64,000 nt of DNA, taken from NCBI RefSeq assembly GCF_003003035.1, contig NZ_PVTS01000017.1, positions 55,069 to 119,068 of the forward strand, read 5' to 3'. Position 1 is the stretch's first letter, and each line of letters begins with the position of its first letter. A program made the translations under genes and the position numbers. Source of the stretch: Marinilabilia salmonicolor (GTDB taxonomy: Bacteria > Bacteroidota > Bacteroidia > Bacteroidales > Marinilabiliaceae). The notes below the pieces were generated by a model that saw only the letters and a list, made by a program, of their open reading frames with translations, ran no database searches and was not told the origin of the DNA. Of this stretch, positions 1 through 7,751 are shown piece after piece.

Positions 1-651
1 AATAGAACTACCTATGCGCACCATATTGCTTCCCTCCTCTACGGCAATCTCATAATCACTTGACATACCCATACTTAAAAACGAAAACTCTTCTCTTTCC
101 TTAAAATATTTCTCCTTCACCCTCTCAAAAGTGTTTTTTAAGGTGCGGAACTCTCCGGCGACCTTTTCCCGGTCATCCGTAAAGGTAGCCATCCCCATAA
201 GCCCTCTTATCTCTACATTAGAAAAGGACTGAAAATCCTGACTCTCCAGCAACTCAAACAATTCAGTTTCATCAAGACCAAACTTGGTCTCCTCACTGGC
301 AATATGCATCTGTAGCAAACAAGGAATAATCCGCTCATTTTTGGCACCCTCCTTATTTATGGCCCGAAGCAAACGAAGACTATCCACTCCATGAATCAAA
401 GAGACAAACGGGGCGATGTATTTCACCTTATTGCGCTGCAGGTGACCAATCATATGCCATTGAATATCTTTGGGAAGACTTTCCTGCTTATCCACCAGCT
501 CCTGCACCTTATTTTCACCAAAGATGCGCTGCCCGGCCTCATAGGCCTCCATAATCATTTCGTTGGGTTTGGTTTTTGATACTGCCACAAGGGTAACTTC
601 TCCAGGCAGCTGTTCCTTTAATTTTTGAATACTCTGACTAACTGATGACAT
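1..651 (-). CDS. YggS/PROSC family pyridoxal-phosphate homeostasis protein, C-terminus cut by window edge
   Basis: A cytoplasmic PLP-binding protein of the YggS/PROSC family, which buffers pyridoxal phosphate and affects amino-acid balance without a known catalytic reaction. The minus-strand reading starts at ATG 651 (MSSVSQSIQKLKEQ) and runs off position 1, so about 217 of the usual 220-230 residues are present. Visible family signatures are VAVSKTKP (the Lys binds PLP), FGENKVQEL, WHMIGHLQRNK, a glycine-rich GLMGMATF and, at the window edge, LSMGMSSDYE followed by VRIGSSIF, which is the phosphate-binding end. The next upstream gene on this strand is DUF1015, 97 nt away. Company with serA, serC and gcvT (all serine/glycine/PLP chemistry) fits the role. 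Identification is firm; physiology is inferred from the family. Confidence 0.93.
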   Translation of the reverse strand, partial: MSSVSQSIQKLKEQLPGEVTLVAVSKTKPNEMIMEAYEAGQRIFGENKVQELVDKQESLPKDIQWHMIGHLQRNKVKYIAPFVSLIHGVDSLRLLRAINKEGAKNERIIPCLLQMHIASEETKFGLDETELFELLESQDFQSFSNVEIRGLMGMATFTDDREKVAGEFRTLKNTFERVKEKYFKEREEFSFLSMGMSSDYEIAVEEGSNMVRIGSSI

Positions 652-748
652 AAATCCTTTTACTTTTTTTCACTAAAAATCCCGGTCGGAATAATATGGC
701 AAGTTACCAAGAATTCTGCACCGGGAAAAATAATATTATTATCAAGAA

Positions 749-1999
749 TCAAAGTTCATGAATCACCAGTCCCGATCTGAGTTTAGGTTCAAACCAGGTG
801 GTTTTGGGTGGCATGATATTCCCGGTATCGGCAATATCTATCAACTGCTGCATAGAAACAGGATAAAGCGCAAATGCAACCTTCATTTCACCCGAATCCA
901 CCCGCTTCTTCAGCTCCTCAAGTCCGCGAATACCACCAATGAAATCAATCCTTTTTGATGTCCGCAAATCGTTAATGTCCAATAATTTGTCTAACACCTC
1001 ACCGGACAAAATGGTTACATCCAGCACTCCAATCGGATCCTGATCGTTATAGGTTCCCGGTTTTGCCTGAAGACTGTACCATTTTCCGGCAAGATACATC
1101 CCAAATTCATGGAGCATGGATGGTTTATATATTTCAGCACCTTTCTCTGTTACATCAAAAGAGGTGGACAGTTTCTCAAGAAATTGTTCTTCGGAAAGGC
1201 CGTTCAGATCTTTTACCACTCGATTGTAATCAATAATCTCCAGTTGATCATCGGGAAAATGCACTGCCATGAAATAATTGTACTCTTCGTCTCCGGTATG
1301 GTTGGGGTTGGCTGCTTTTCGTTCCAGCCCTACCCTTGCAGCCGCTGCAGTTCGGTGATGTCCGTCGGCCACATAAGTGCAGGGAACCTTTTCAGCAAAT
1401 AACGTTTCCAATTGGTTATTGGTATCAGCATCTTTTACCACCCAAAAGTGATGTCCGAAGCCGTCATCCTCTGCAACAAAATCGTATTCAGGCTCCTGAT
1501 TTTCCACAATTCCTTTTACAATGGCATCTATTTCCGGCACAGCTTTGTAACTAAAAAACACAGGTTCCAGATTGGCATTGTTGGTCCGGATGTGTACCAT
1601 GCGGTCTTCCTCTTTATCGGGACGGGTAAGTTCATGCTTCTTGATAATCCCGTTCTCATAATCAGAACAGGCGGCAGAACCTACAATCCCGTACTGAGTC
1701 CGCCCGTTCATGGTTTGAGCATAAATATAAAAACGAGGTTCAGGTTCCGGAACCAGCCATCCCTGTTTTTTAAAGTTTTGAAAATTCTCTGCCGATTTGC
1801 TGTAAACCTCATCTGAATGCACATCCACATCCTGCTCACAATCAATCTCTGCTCTGGTAATATGCAACAATGAGTAATCTTTTCCTTCAGCCATTTTTGC
1901 GGCCTCCTGCGAATTCATAACATCGTAGGGCAGACAAGAAAGTCCTGCCGCAATTTCTTTGGGAGGACGAAGTCCCTTAAAAGGTTTTACTATTGCCAT
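749..1999 (-). CDS. DUF1015 family protein linked to serine biosynthesis genes
   Basis: A 416-residue DUF1015 (COG4198) protein of unproven function. The start at ATG 1999 gives MAIVKPFKGLRPP, the typical family N-terminus. Residues 119-133 hold the family motif IKKHELTRPDKEEDR, and residues 210-222 hold VADGHHRTAAAAR. The DGHHR motif resembles the nucleotide/phosphate-binding loop of ParB/sulfiredoxin-fold enzymes such as the free-serine kinases SerK and SbnI. That resemblance is from memory and suggests, without proving, phospho-serine chemistry. The gene lies downstream of serC and serA on the same strand, separated from serA by 722 bp of repeats. From memory, a serC-serA-DUF1015 order recurs in Bacteroidota. 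There is no signal peptide or membrane segment. Confidence 0.85.
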   Translation of the reverse strand: MAIVKPFKGLRPPKEIAAGLSCLPYDVMNSQEAAKMAEGKDYSLLHITRAEIDCEQDVDVHSDEVYSKSAENFQNFKKQGWLVPEPEPRFYIYAQTMNGRTQYGIVGSAACSDYENGIIKKHELTRPDKEEDRMVHIRTNNANLEPVFFSYKAVPEIDAIVKGIVENQEPEYDFVAEDDGFGHHFWVVKDADTNNQLETLFAEKVPCTYVADGHHRTAAAARVGLERKAANPNHTGDEEYNYFMAVHFPDDQLEIIDYNRVVKDLNGLSEEQFLEKLSTSFDVTEKGAEIYKPSMLHEFGMYLAGKWYSLQAKPGTYNDQDPIGVLDVTILSGEVLDKLLDINDLRTSKRIDFIGGIRGLEELKKRVDSGEMKVAFALYPVSMQQLIDIADTGNIMPPKTTWFEPKLRSGLVIHEL

Positions 2000-2282
2000 A
2001 TAAAAAAAAGTTTTTTGATATAAGTAAAGTTGCGTCTGTTGTTATTAGTCAGCAGTCAGCAGTATTATAGCCAGTAGCATGATTTACAGCGACTGACATA
2101 CGATACAGGAACCAACAATTATTGTACAGACATCAGATTTAAAGGTGGTTAAAATTTTTGTGATATAAAAGTACTTTAGTTAGGTAACTAAGGAAAATAG
2201 TCGTAAAGCAGAAGAGGTGAGCTATGAGAAATGAAAGGTAAAAATTGAGAATTGAGAGGTGAGAGTTGAGAAATATTTCCTT
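2000..2282. other. Gene-free stretch upstream of DUF1015
   Basis: No plausible coding sequence or RNA gene is visible. The stretch contains short direct repeats (AGTCAGCAGTCAGCAGTA near 2047) and AT-rich sequence that would hold the DUF1015 promoter, but I see no clear TAnnTTTG box pointing towards the gene. Confidence 0.4.
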
Positions 2283-2383
2283 GCCATGGTAAACCAGCCC
2301 CGGCGAGGCGACAGTTTGGTAGCAACTGGTAGCAATAACGTTCCAATGAATGGAAAGCCCCGGAAGGGGTAGCACCTACAAAT
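2283..2383. repeat. REP-like palindromic intergenic repeat cluster
   Basis: Two GC-rich imperfect palindromes (AGCCCCGGCGAGGCGAC near 2297 and AGCCCCGGAAGGGGTAGC near 2357) flank the phrases TTTGGTAGC and AACGTTCCAATGAATGG. Blocks of this wording are common between Bacteroidota genes and look like REP elements mobilised by RAYT-type transposases. That link is from general knowledge; no transposase gene is in the window. Confidence 0.6.
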
Positions 2384-2468
2384 AAGAATATTATGAATGT
2401 AATTCAGCTATTAATCGAGACATAAAGTCTTTAGGCATAACATTTTACAGGAACCACCAAACACTCCA

Positions 2469-2504
2469 AAGCCCGAAAATATCCTAAAAAATATTTTCGG
2501 GCTT
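2469..2504. repeat. Perfect 14-bp inverted repeat downstream of serA
   Basis: Arms AAGCCCGAAAATAT (2469-2482) and ATATTTTCGGGCTT (2491-2504) enclose an 8-nt loop. There is no clear U-tract after the stem on either strand, so it is not an obvious terminator. The arm shares CCCGAAAA with the hairpin arm of the element at 7538-7699 and may be a remnant of that family. Confidence 0.6.
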
Positions 2505-2537
2505 GCAACATAAATATTATTACGGAGAGCTTATTTA

Positions 2538-2722
2538 GAGTCTGTCCATAAACCAAGCGTTTTTCACGTGTTTGAACTAGAAAGTTCAAATTCAAGGCGT
2601 GTGAAAAATCTAAACCGCAGTCCCGAAGTAGCGTTTGTAAGATTTTTAAACAAAAAGCACAATCGGGATGAGGATCTAGATTTTGAGCAACAACGCAGAG
2701 GTTGGACTTTATAGACAAACAC
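2538..2722. mobile_element. MITE-like element, copy A (subtype I), boundary inside the serA stop codon
   Basis: A 185-bp non-coding element. Its ends are inverted repeats: GAGTCTGTCCATAAACC at the left, and the right end read inverted is GTGTTTGTCTATAAAG. TATTTA flanks it directly at 2532-2537 and 2723-2728. The serA stop codon, read on the minus strand at 2722-2724, is TA from the flank plus G from the element. Inside lies a nested hairpin: outer arms TTTTTCAC (2560-2567) and GTGAAAAA (2601-2608), inner arms TTTGAACT (2571-2578) and AGTTCAAA (2583-2590). The copy at 29177-29372 is the same subtype in the opposite orientation. It encodes no transposase, so movement would need an enzyme from elsewhere. 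Confidence 0.75.
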
Positions 2723-3645
2723 TATTTATTCACCCGGAAAGTTTCGTCTCCATCCTTCAGGAACTTAACAATTTGGTTGGCAGCAGCCACTCCTGCATTG
2801 ATGTTAGCCTCGGAGGTCTGTGCGCCCATTTTCTTAGGCGTAAAGAAGAATCGTCCCGGGAATTTCTCCTCAAAAACCGCTTTATTATCTGGGGCAATAT
2901 CAGAAATATAAGCAAAGTCGGCTCGTTTCTCCATGAGCGCCACCACGCTTTCCTCATCAATTACCTCCTTACGTGCAGTATTTACTAGCACAGCACCTTC
3001 GGGCATTGTGTTAAGCAACCCCGCATTGATAGACTTTTTGGTTTTATCATTGGCCGGAATATGCAATGACACATACTGACAAGTACTGTACAATTCCTCT
3101 ACTGATGAGACAGGTGTGATACCATCAGCTTTAATTTTAGCATCCTCAACAAAAGGATCGAAGGCATATACATCCATTCCGAAACCTTTGGCTATTTTGG
3201 CCACATAGATTCCCACGTTTCCATAGGCGTGAATTCCAATTTTCTTTCCACGAAGCTCCGTTCCGGCCGCTCCGTTGAAATGATTACGTGCCTGAAAAAC
3301 CATCATTCCAAATGCAAGCTCTGCCACTGCATTGGAGTTCTGCCCGGGGGTATTCATAGCCACAATATTTTTAGCCGAACAAGCCTCCAGATCCAGATTG
3401 TCGTATCCCGCACCGGCACGAACAACAATCTGCAACTCTTTTGCAGCATCAACCACATCAGCGGTTACTTTATCCGACCGAACAATCAGAGCGTTGGCAT
3501 CGGCAACAGCAGCATTGAGTTCATCAGGTGATGAATATTTCTCAAGCAAAGACATAGAAAAACCTGCAGCTTCAACAATCTCTTTTATCTGAGCTACTGC
3601 AGCAGGAGCAAAAGGTTTTTCGGTTGCAACCAGTATTTTCTTCAT
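2722..3645 (-). CDS. serA: D-3-phosphoglycerate dehydrogenase, short type III form
   Basis: Oxidises 3-phosphoglycerate to 3-phosphohydroxypyruvate with NAD+, the first step of serine synthesis. ATG 3645 (MKKILVATEKPF) is chosen because the longer reading would begin at a TTG at 3681 inside a terminator stem. The protein has 307 residues, with substrate- and NAD-binding parts of the 2-hydroxyacid dehydrogenase fold and no C-terminal ACT domain, so no serine feedback site is visible. The NAD loop reads GIHAYGNVG. The catalytic Arg is in VNTARKEVID. The usual His of TPHxGAS is replaced by Lys in TPKKMGAQ (K271/K272), as recalled for type III enzymes of Bacteroidota and Entamoeba. The stop codon TAG is shared with a MITE-like element. 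serC lies upstream. Confidence 0.93.
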   Translation of the reverse strand: MKKILVATEKPFAPAAVAQIKEIVEAAGFSMSLLEKYSSPDELNAAVADANALIVRSDKVTADVVDAAKELQIVVRAGAGYDNLDLEACSAKNIVAMNTPGQNSNAVAELAFGMMVFQARNHFNGAAGTELRGKKIGIHAYGNVGIYVAKIAKGFGMDVYAFDPFVEDAKIKADGITPVSSVEELYSTCQYVSLHIPANDKTKKSINAGLLNTMPEGAVLVNTARKEVIDEESVVALMEKRADFAYISDIAPDNKAVFEEKFPGRFFFTPKKMGAQTSEANINAGVAAANQIVKFLKDGDETFRVNK

Positions 3646-3660
3646 AATTACCAAAGTTTT

Positions 3661-3691
3661 AAACAAACAAAGGGCCCTCAAAGGCCCTTTG
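3661..3691 (-). terminator. Terminator or attenuator hairpin between serC and serA
   Basis: The 9-bp perfect stem CAAAGGGCC (3668-3676) / GGCCCTTTG (3683-3691) has a 6-nt loop. On the minus strand it is followed by TTTGTTTAAAAC. It sits 14 nt after the serC stop and 23 nt before the serA start, so it probably reduces serA expression relative to serC or stabilises the serC mRNA 3' end. Confidence 0.65.
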
Positions 3692-3704
3692 CTGTGGTTT
3701 AATG

Positions 3705-4772
3705 TTAGTGTTTCTTTTCAAATTCCTGCATGGTTTCCACAAGGGCCTTAACACTTTCATAAGGCAAAGCGTTGTAAGTAGAGGCCCTGAAACCGCCCAC
3801 ACTTCGGTGACCTTTAATCCCAATCATTCCACGTATTGTGGCAAAATCCAGAAACTCTTTTTCCAGCTCTGCAAACTCATCATTCATGACAAAGCAAATG
3901 TTCATCAAAGAGCGATCTTCTTTAGCGGCAGTTCCTTTAAACAATTTGTTGCGGTCAATCTCATCATACAGCAAACCTGCCTTCTCTTCATTCTTCTTTT
4001 GCATGGCAGCCACTCCGCCCTGCTCCTTAAGCCATTTCAATGTTTGCAAAGCAGCAAAAACGGGAAGTACAGGAGGTGTATTAAACATTGAACCTTTGTC
4101 GGCGTGGGTTCTGTAATCCAGCATGGTTGGAATATCCCTGCCGGTTTTCCCGAGAATATCCTTCTTCACAATTACGAAAGCGACACCTGCAGGAGCCAGG
4201 TTCTTTTGCGCTCCACCATATATAATGGCATATTTTGATACATCTACAGGTCGTGAAAAGATATCGGATGACATATCAGCCACCAAGGGTACATTCACAT
4301 CCAGATCTTCTTTGATTTCGGTACCGTAAATGGTATTATTGGTGGTGATATGAAAATAATCTGCATCGGCAGGTACCTCATAATTTTTGGGAATGTAATT
4401 GTAATTGGCCTCTTTGGATGAAGCAACTTCCACAACCTCGCCAAAAAACTTAGCCTCTTTCAATGCTTTGGCAGCCCATGCACCGGTATTCAGATAGGCA
4501 GCTTTTTTCTTCATCAGGTTGTATGGTACCATACAAAACTGAGTGCTGGCGCCACCACCCAGAAAAAGTACTTCATAATCATCAGGAATATTGAGCAGCT
4601 CTTTAAAAAGTGCCTGTGCCTCATCCATAACGGCAACAAACTCTTTTCCGCGGTGCGAAACCTCCATAACAGACAGGCCGGTACCTGCAAAGTTCAAAAC
4701 AGCATCTGCTGTATTCTTAATGGTAGAATCAGGCAAAATAGATGGCCCTGCATAAAAGTTGTGTTTCTTCAT
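3705..4772 (-). CDS. serC: Phosphoserine aminotransferase
   Basis: PLP-dependent class V aminotransferase that converts 3-phosphohydroxypyruvate and glutamate to phosphoserine; it can also act in pyridoxine synthesis. ATG 4772 ([14 protein letters not shown]) is preferred to an in-frame TTG at 4778. The 355-residue length is normal. The motif NFYAGPS, the phosphate-site segment SHRGKEF, and the PLP lysine K190 in GGAQKNLAP are all present. The C-terminus carries [15 protein letters not shown], the substrate-carboxylate region. It is the second enzyme of serine synthesis, placed directly upstream of the first, serA. The third, phosphoserine phosphatase, is not in the window. Confidence 0.96.
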   Translation of the reverse strand: MKKHNFYAGPSILPDSTIKNTADAVLNFAGTGLSVMEVSHRGKEFVAVMDEAQALFKELLNIPDDYEVLFLGGGASTQFCMVPYNLMKKKAAYLNTGAWAAKALKEAKFFGEVVEVASSKEANYNYIPKNYEVPADADYFHITTNNTIYGTEIKEDLDVNVPLVADMSSDIFSRPVDVSKYAIIYGGAQKNLAPAGVAFVIVKKDILGKTGRDIPTMLDYRTHADKGSMFNTPPVLPVFAALQTLKWLKEQGGVAAMQKKNEEKAGLLYDEIDRNKLFKGTAAKEDRSLMNICFVMNDEFAELEKEFLDFATIRGMIGIKGHRSVGGFRASTYNALPYESVKALVETMQEFEKKH

Positions 4773-4919
4773 CACCAATTCGTTTTTTTAATGAGAATAT
4801 ACAATAATGTTAGGTTTCAAAATCAATTGCAAGAGAATCGCCTGCAATAATTATAAATGATAAGTCAGACTTGTTGATTTTGTAAGATATTGAAACAAGA
4901 GATGATTTTTATCACGGTT

Positions 4920-4927
4920 CAAAGTTA
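4920..4927 (-). promoter_or_regulatory. serC: Candidate Bacteroidota -7 box for serC
   Basis: Minus-strand TAACTTTG matches TAnnTTTG, giving a leader of about 140 nt before serC. No good TTG -33 element at 19 nt was found (TGA is there), so the call is tentative. Confidence 0.35.
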
Positions 4928-5005
4928 GTGATTTATGATTTTTTATTCATCTGTTTGTCACTTTTTTTTGCGGATTAACCACAAGGTTGGAAAAATGACA
5001 TTTTG

Positions 5006-6094
5006 TTACAATTCCACAAAGGGAGGCTTAACTACTTTTGCCCTGAGATCTTTATTCCTGACTCTGATAAATATTTCGCTTTCCGGTTTCCAAAATCCCT
5101 TTTTCAGATACCCCATACCAATCCCCTGCTTCAGCATTGGCGACATGGTTCCGGAAGTAACCGTGCCAATATTGTTGCCATCGGCATCTACAATTTCATA
5201 TCCATGACGGGGTATTCCTCTCTCCTGAAGTACAAAACCTTTCAGCCTTTTCACCACTCCCTTCTCTTTCTGTTGTTCAAACAGCTTGCGCGAAATAAAA
5301 TCATTGCCATCAACCAATTTGGTGATCCACCCCAGACCGGCCTCCACCGGAGAGGTTGTGTCGTCCAGATCATTTCCATAGAGTGCCAGTCCGGCTTCCA
5401 GTCGCAGGGTATCCCTGGCTCCCAGTCCGGCGGGCAACAGACCGAATTCAGTCCCGGCCTCCATTACTGCATTCCAAAGTGCCGGAGCCTCCTCATTATA
5501 GACATACAGCTCAAATCCCCCGGAGCCGGTATATCCGGTATTGGAAATGATAACATTATCCACCTTGCCGATGGTACCCACCTTAAATGAATAGTAAGGA
5601 ACCGAGGACAAATCCGTAGTGGTAATTTTTTGAAGAATCGAAGCCGCTTTTGGGCCCTGAACAGCAATCAGTGAAATTTTGTCACTGGCATTTTCGAGTT
5701 CTGCTCCGAATGAGTTGTTTTCATTAATCCATTTCCAGTCCTTTTCCATATTGGAAGCATTTACCACCAACATATATTTTTCGGCCTCGTAATGGTACAC
5801 TATCAGGTCGTCCACAATTCCACCCTGTTTATTGGGAAGACAGGAATACTGAGCTTTGCCAAACGGTAATGCAGCAACATCATTACTGGTAACATATTGA
5901 ATAAGCTTCTGAGCATTGGGGCCTTTAACCCAAAACTCTCCCATGTGCGAAACGTCAAAGATTCCGGCAGCTTCTCTTACCGCCATGTGCTCTTTGTTAA
6001 TTCCGGAATACTCAACCGGCATATCAAAACCGGCAAAAGGAACCATCTTAGCCCCCAGTTCCCGGTGAATATCATTTAAAACAGTCTTTTGCAT
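5006..6094 (-). CDS. gcvT: Aminomethyltransferase, glycine cleavage system T protein
   Basis: T protein takes the aminomethyl group from lipoylated H protein and passes the one-carbon unit to tetrahydrofolate, releasing ammonia. The 362-residue length is standard and the start [17 protein letters not shown] is typical. Family landmarks are [26 protein letters not shown], the acidic catalytic region [20 protein letters not shown], a [11 protein letters not shown] stretch and the C-terminal folate-barrel segment [10 protein letters not shown] with [10 protein letters not shown]. The other glycine cleavage genes (gcvP, gcvH, lpd) are not in the window. Its position upstream of serC-serA couples glycine breakdown to serine supply. 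No glycine riboswitch structure was recognised in its leader. Confidence 0.96.
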   Translation of the reverse strand: MQKTVLNDIHRELGAKMVPFAGFDMPVEYSGINKEHMAVREAAGIFDVSHMGEFWVKGPNAQKLIQYVTSNDVAALPFGKAQYSCLPNKQGGIVDDLIVYHYEAEKYMLVVNASNMEKDWKWINENNSFGAELENASDKISLIAVQGPKAASILQKITTTDLSSVPYYSFKVGTIGKVDNVIISNTGYTGSGGFELYVYNEEAPALWNAVMEAGTEFGLLPAGLGARDTLRLEAGLALYGNDLDDTTSPVEAGLGWITKLVDGNDFISRKLFEQQKEKGVVKRLKGFVLQERGIPRHGYEIVDADGNNIGTVTSGTMSPMLKQGIGMGYLKKGFWKPESEIFIRVRNKDLRAKVVKPPFVEL

Positions 6095-6119
6095 AAAAAA
6101 ATATATTATTGTAAATTAT

Positions 6120-6380
6120 TCAGTCCTCCCAAAAAGAGAGGCTTTTTTCCTTTTAAAAACAGACATATTGCCGCTCGACAAGATAAGTCCGTATTTTTAA
6201 AAGGCCGAAGGTCTTTAAGCAATAGCCTGGGGCACCCCCCCCAGGAAAATTGGAACAACTCCCCCCTCATTATTGGTCGCGACGCGACCAATAATGAGGG
6301 AGCATGAGGGATACCTCCAAACCCAGGGCGTTGCCCCGGGCTATTGCTCTCAGGCTTTCAGCCTGTTTACATCTTACCTG
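6120..6380. repeat. Palindromic intergenic repeat block (copy 1 of 2)
   Basis: The centre is a long perfect palindrome at 6264-6300: 18-nt arms beginning CCCTCATTATTGG around a single A, with GGTCGCG at the tip. The right flank has GGGCGTTGCCCCGGGC and then CTCAGGCTTTCAGCCTG. The same palindrome and the same flanking phrases recur at 10670-10860, partly inverted. No coding sequence fits. Known REP/BIME arrays are the closest comparison. The element lies upstream of gcvT, on its promoter side. Confidence 0.7.
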
Positions 6381-6669
6381 TCTTATGTATAAGGTAGGCA
6401 AATGTCAGGTAAAGTGTAAAATGTCGGGTAAGCCGCAGCTATTTTCCACCTTGGGCAAAACAACAAAAAAGTAAGCATAGCCGCAGCTACGTGAGTCTTC
6501 ATTTTGAGAAGCACAAGGTAGAAAGAGCAAGACTTGGTCCATCAGACGATGCTTGACTTCACACTAGCACAAATTTAAACGAAAAAAAGTGTTTAAAAGA
6601 ATGACAATTATTTGTAAATTTACGTTAACAAAAAAAGATGAAGCAGAATGCTAACGCTATTGGAATGTT
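6381..6669. other. Gene-free stretch before the Hpt gene
   Basis: AT-rich sequence with no convincing gene. AAGGTAGGCAAATGTCAGG and GCCGCAGCTA occur twice each in slightly different form (near 6390-6490), suggesting more degenerate repeat material. Confidence 0.35.
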
Positions 6670-6701
6670 TTGTTTCATTTCGCTGATGACATCATTTTTA
6701 T

Positions 6702-6709
6702 TAGATTTG
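6702..6709 (+). promoter_or_regulatory. Candidate -7 box for the Hpt-STAS pair
   Basis: TAGATTTG fits TAnnTTTG. It lies 39 nt before ATG 6748. The -33 region is only TTT-like, so this is a moderate call. If real, the upstream ATG at 6670 could not be used. Confidence 0.4.
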
Positions 6710-6747
6710 TACCTTTCAATAATCAGAAAATAAGAAAACAACAAGAT

Positions 6748-7224
6748 ATGTCCGACAAATATGAATTCGTGAACCTGTCCTATTTACAAAGTATTGCCGG
6801 GGATGACGAGAGCATTATCAACGAGCTGATAACCATTTTCCTGGATCAAATTCCCGAATTTACCGATGGATTGGATCAAAGTTTTAAGGAAGGAGACTGG
6901 CGGAATGTAGCGGCTATAGCCCATAAAGCCAAATCATCCGTCTTGTCAATGGGCATGGAAGAGTTGGGCAATGTAGATTTAAAAAATCTGGAACTTATTG
7001 CAAAAGAAATTTTTGTTCAGGAGGTAAAAAAGAAGTCGGCACCCACCGAAAAAGAGATTAAAGAGGCAGAGAAAATGGAAAAAAACCTCAAAGGTTACGA
7101 TGAAGAACGTCAGAAGTGGGTAAATGAGAATACCAAACCTGAAAAAGTTGCAGAACTCATCGAAAGATTTAACACCACCATCAGAAAAGCAGAAAAAGAA
7201 CTTAAAACCGAAATTAAGGAATAA
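6748..7224 (+). CDS. Hpt-domain histidine phosphotransfer protein
   Basis: A 158-residue soluble protein. Its first 90 residues form an Hpt domain, the four-helix module that relays phosphate between response-regulator receivers. The phosphorylatable His is H59 in AAIAHKAKSSVLSMG, matching the HxxKxS Hpt pattern. After this the protein becomes a highly charged helical tail (residues about 95-158), which is unusual for a bare Hpt protein and could be a coiled coil. ATG 6748 is chosen because the domain starts there and a -7 box lies just upstream; an in-frame ATG at 6670 would add 26 unmatched residues. The stop overlaps the ATG of the following STAS gene (TAATG), so the two are translationally coupled. 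Its partner kinase and receiver are unknown. Confidence 0.8.
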   Translation: MSDKYEFVNLSYLQSIAGDDESIINELITIFLDQIPEFTDGLDQSFKEGDWRNVAAIAHKAKSSVLSMGMEELGNVDLKNLELIAKEIFVQEVKKKSAPTEKEIKEAEKMEKNLKGYDEERQKWVNENTKPEKVAELIERFNTTIRKAEKELKTEIKE

Positions 7225-7538
7225 TGGATACACTACTCAAAGTAACCCGGGAAAACAATAAAATCACAGGCACACTTGTGGATACCGATCGGTTAAATGC
7301 CACCATCGCCACCGGGGTTAAGGAGCAACTCAATAAAAATTTTGATGATTCAGAAATTTGCTTTACCCTGAACCTGCAAAATATAAAATTTATTGATAGT
7401 ACGGGTATTGGTGTACTCATATCAGCTCTTAAAACTGCAAGGCAGCACAACGGTGAGTTTTATCTTACCAATGTAAATAAAGAGGTGATGGATTTGCTGG
7501 CGCTGATGAAACTTGATAAAGTCTTTGATTTTAAATAG
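7224..7538 (+). CDS. STAS-domain anti-sigma factor antagonist-like protein
   Basis: A 104-residue single STAS domain similar to SpoIIAA/RsbV. Such proteins bind a serine kinase/anti-sigma factor and are switched off by phosphorylation of a Ser. The hallmark IKFIDSTGIGVLISAL places D58-S59-T60-G61 at the phosphorylation loop. The start overlaps the Hpt stop by one base, so an Hpt relay and a STAS switch are made together. No HATPase anti-sigma partner is adjacent. Its TAG stop shares its G with the first base of the MITE-like element at 7538-7699. Family identification is strong, the pathway unknown. Confidence 0.88.
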   Translation: MDTLLKVTRENNKITGTLVDTDRLNATIATGVKEQLNKNFDDSEICFTLNLQNIKFIDSTGIGVLISALKTARQHNGEFYLTNVNKEVMDLLALMKLDKVFDFK

Positions 7539-7699
7539 TGTTTGTCCATAAAGAACCTTTTACTGTGTTATGCTTGCCCGAAAACTCCTCATTTACTCAA
7601 GTAAACTGCGTATTTTCGGGCTTCGCAAGCCTTGTAACTGATTCTTTCTTGACAAACACATGACTAGAAACAAATTTTGCTTAGTTTATAGACGGACAC
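7538..7699. mobile_element. MITE-like element, copy B (subtype II), boundary inside a stop codon, with a second truncated end after it
   Basis: A 162-bp element starting GTGTTTGTCCATAAAG. Its right end read inverted is GTGTCCGTCTATAAAC. TAAATA flanks it directly at 7532-7537 and 7700-7705. Its first base completes the TAG stop of the STAS gene. It contains a nested hairpin: outer arms GCCCGAAAA (7576-7584) and TTTTCGGGC (7613-7621), inner palindrome TTTACTCAAGTAAA. From 7706 a second element end (GTATTTGTCCATAAAG) starts after the same TAAATA and then loses similarity, so copy B seems to have inserted at the exact edge of an older, now truncated copy. Confidence 0.78.
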
Positions 7700-7751
7700 T
7701 AAATAGTATTTGTCCATAAAGTATCATTTACTTTAAACATCTTTCTTCCAC

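Noticed and set aside
2431..2718. Minus-strand reading frame of 95 codons after serA
   Set aside because: It lies within the MITE-like copy A and the adjoining hairpin; no codon pattern or family resemblance supports it.
3646..3681. Longer SerA reading starting at a TTG at 3681
   Set aside because: The start would lie inside the terminator stem after serC and adds residues not found in the family; ATG 3645 gives the standard N-terminus. The same reasoning removed TTG starts for serC, rmlA, pnuC, folP and the helicase.
6095..6669. Glycine riboswitch or other leader RNA upstream of gcvT
   Set aside because: The stretch is explained by palindromic repeats; no tandem glycine-aptamer core could be traced.
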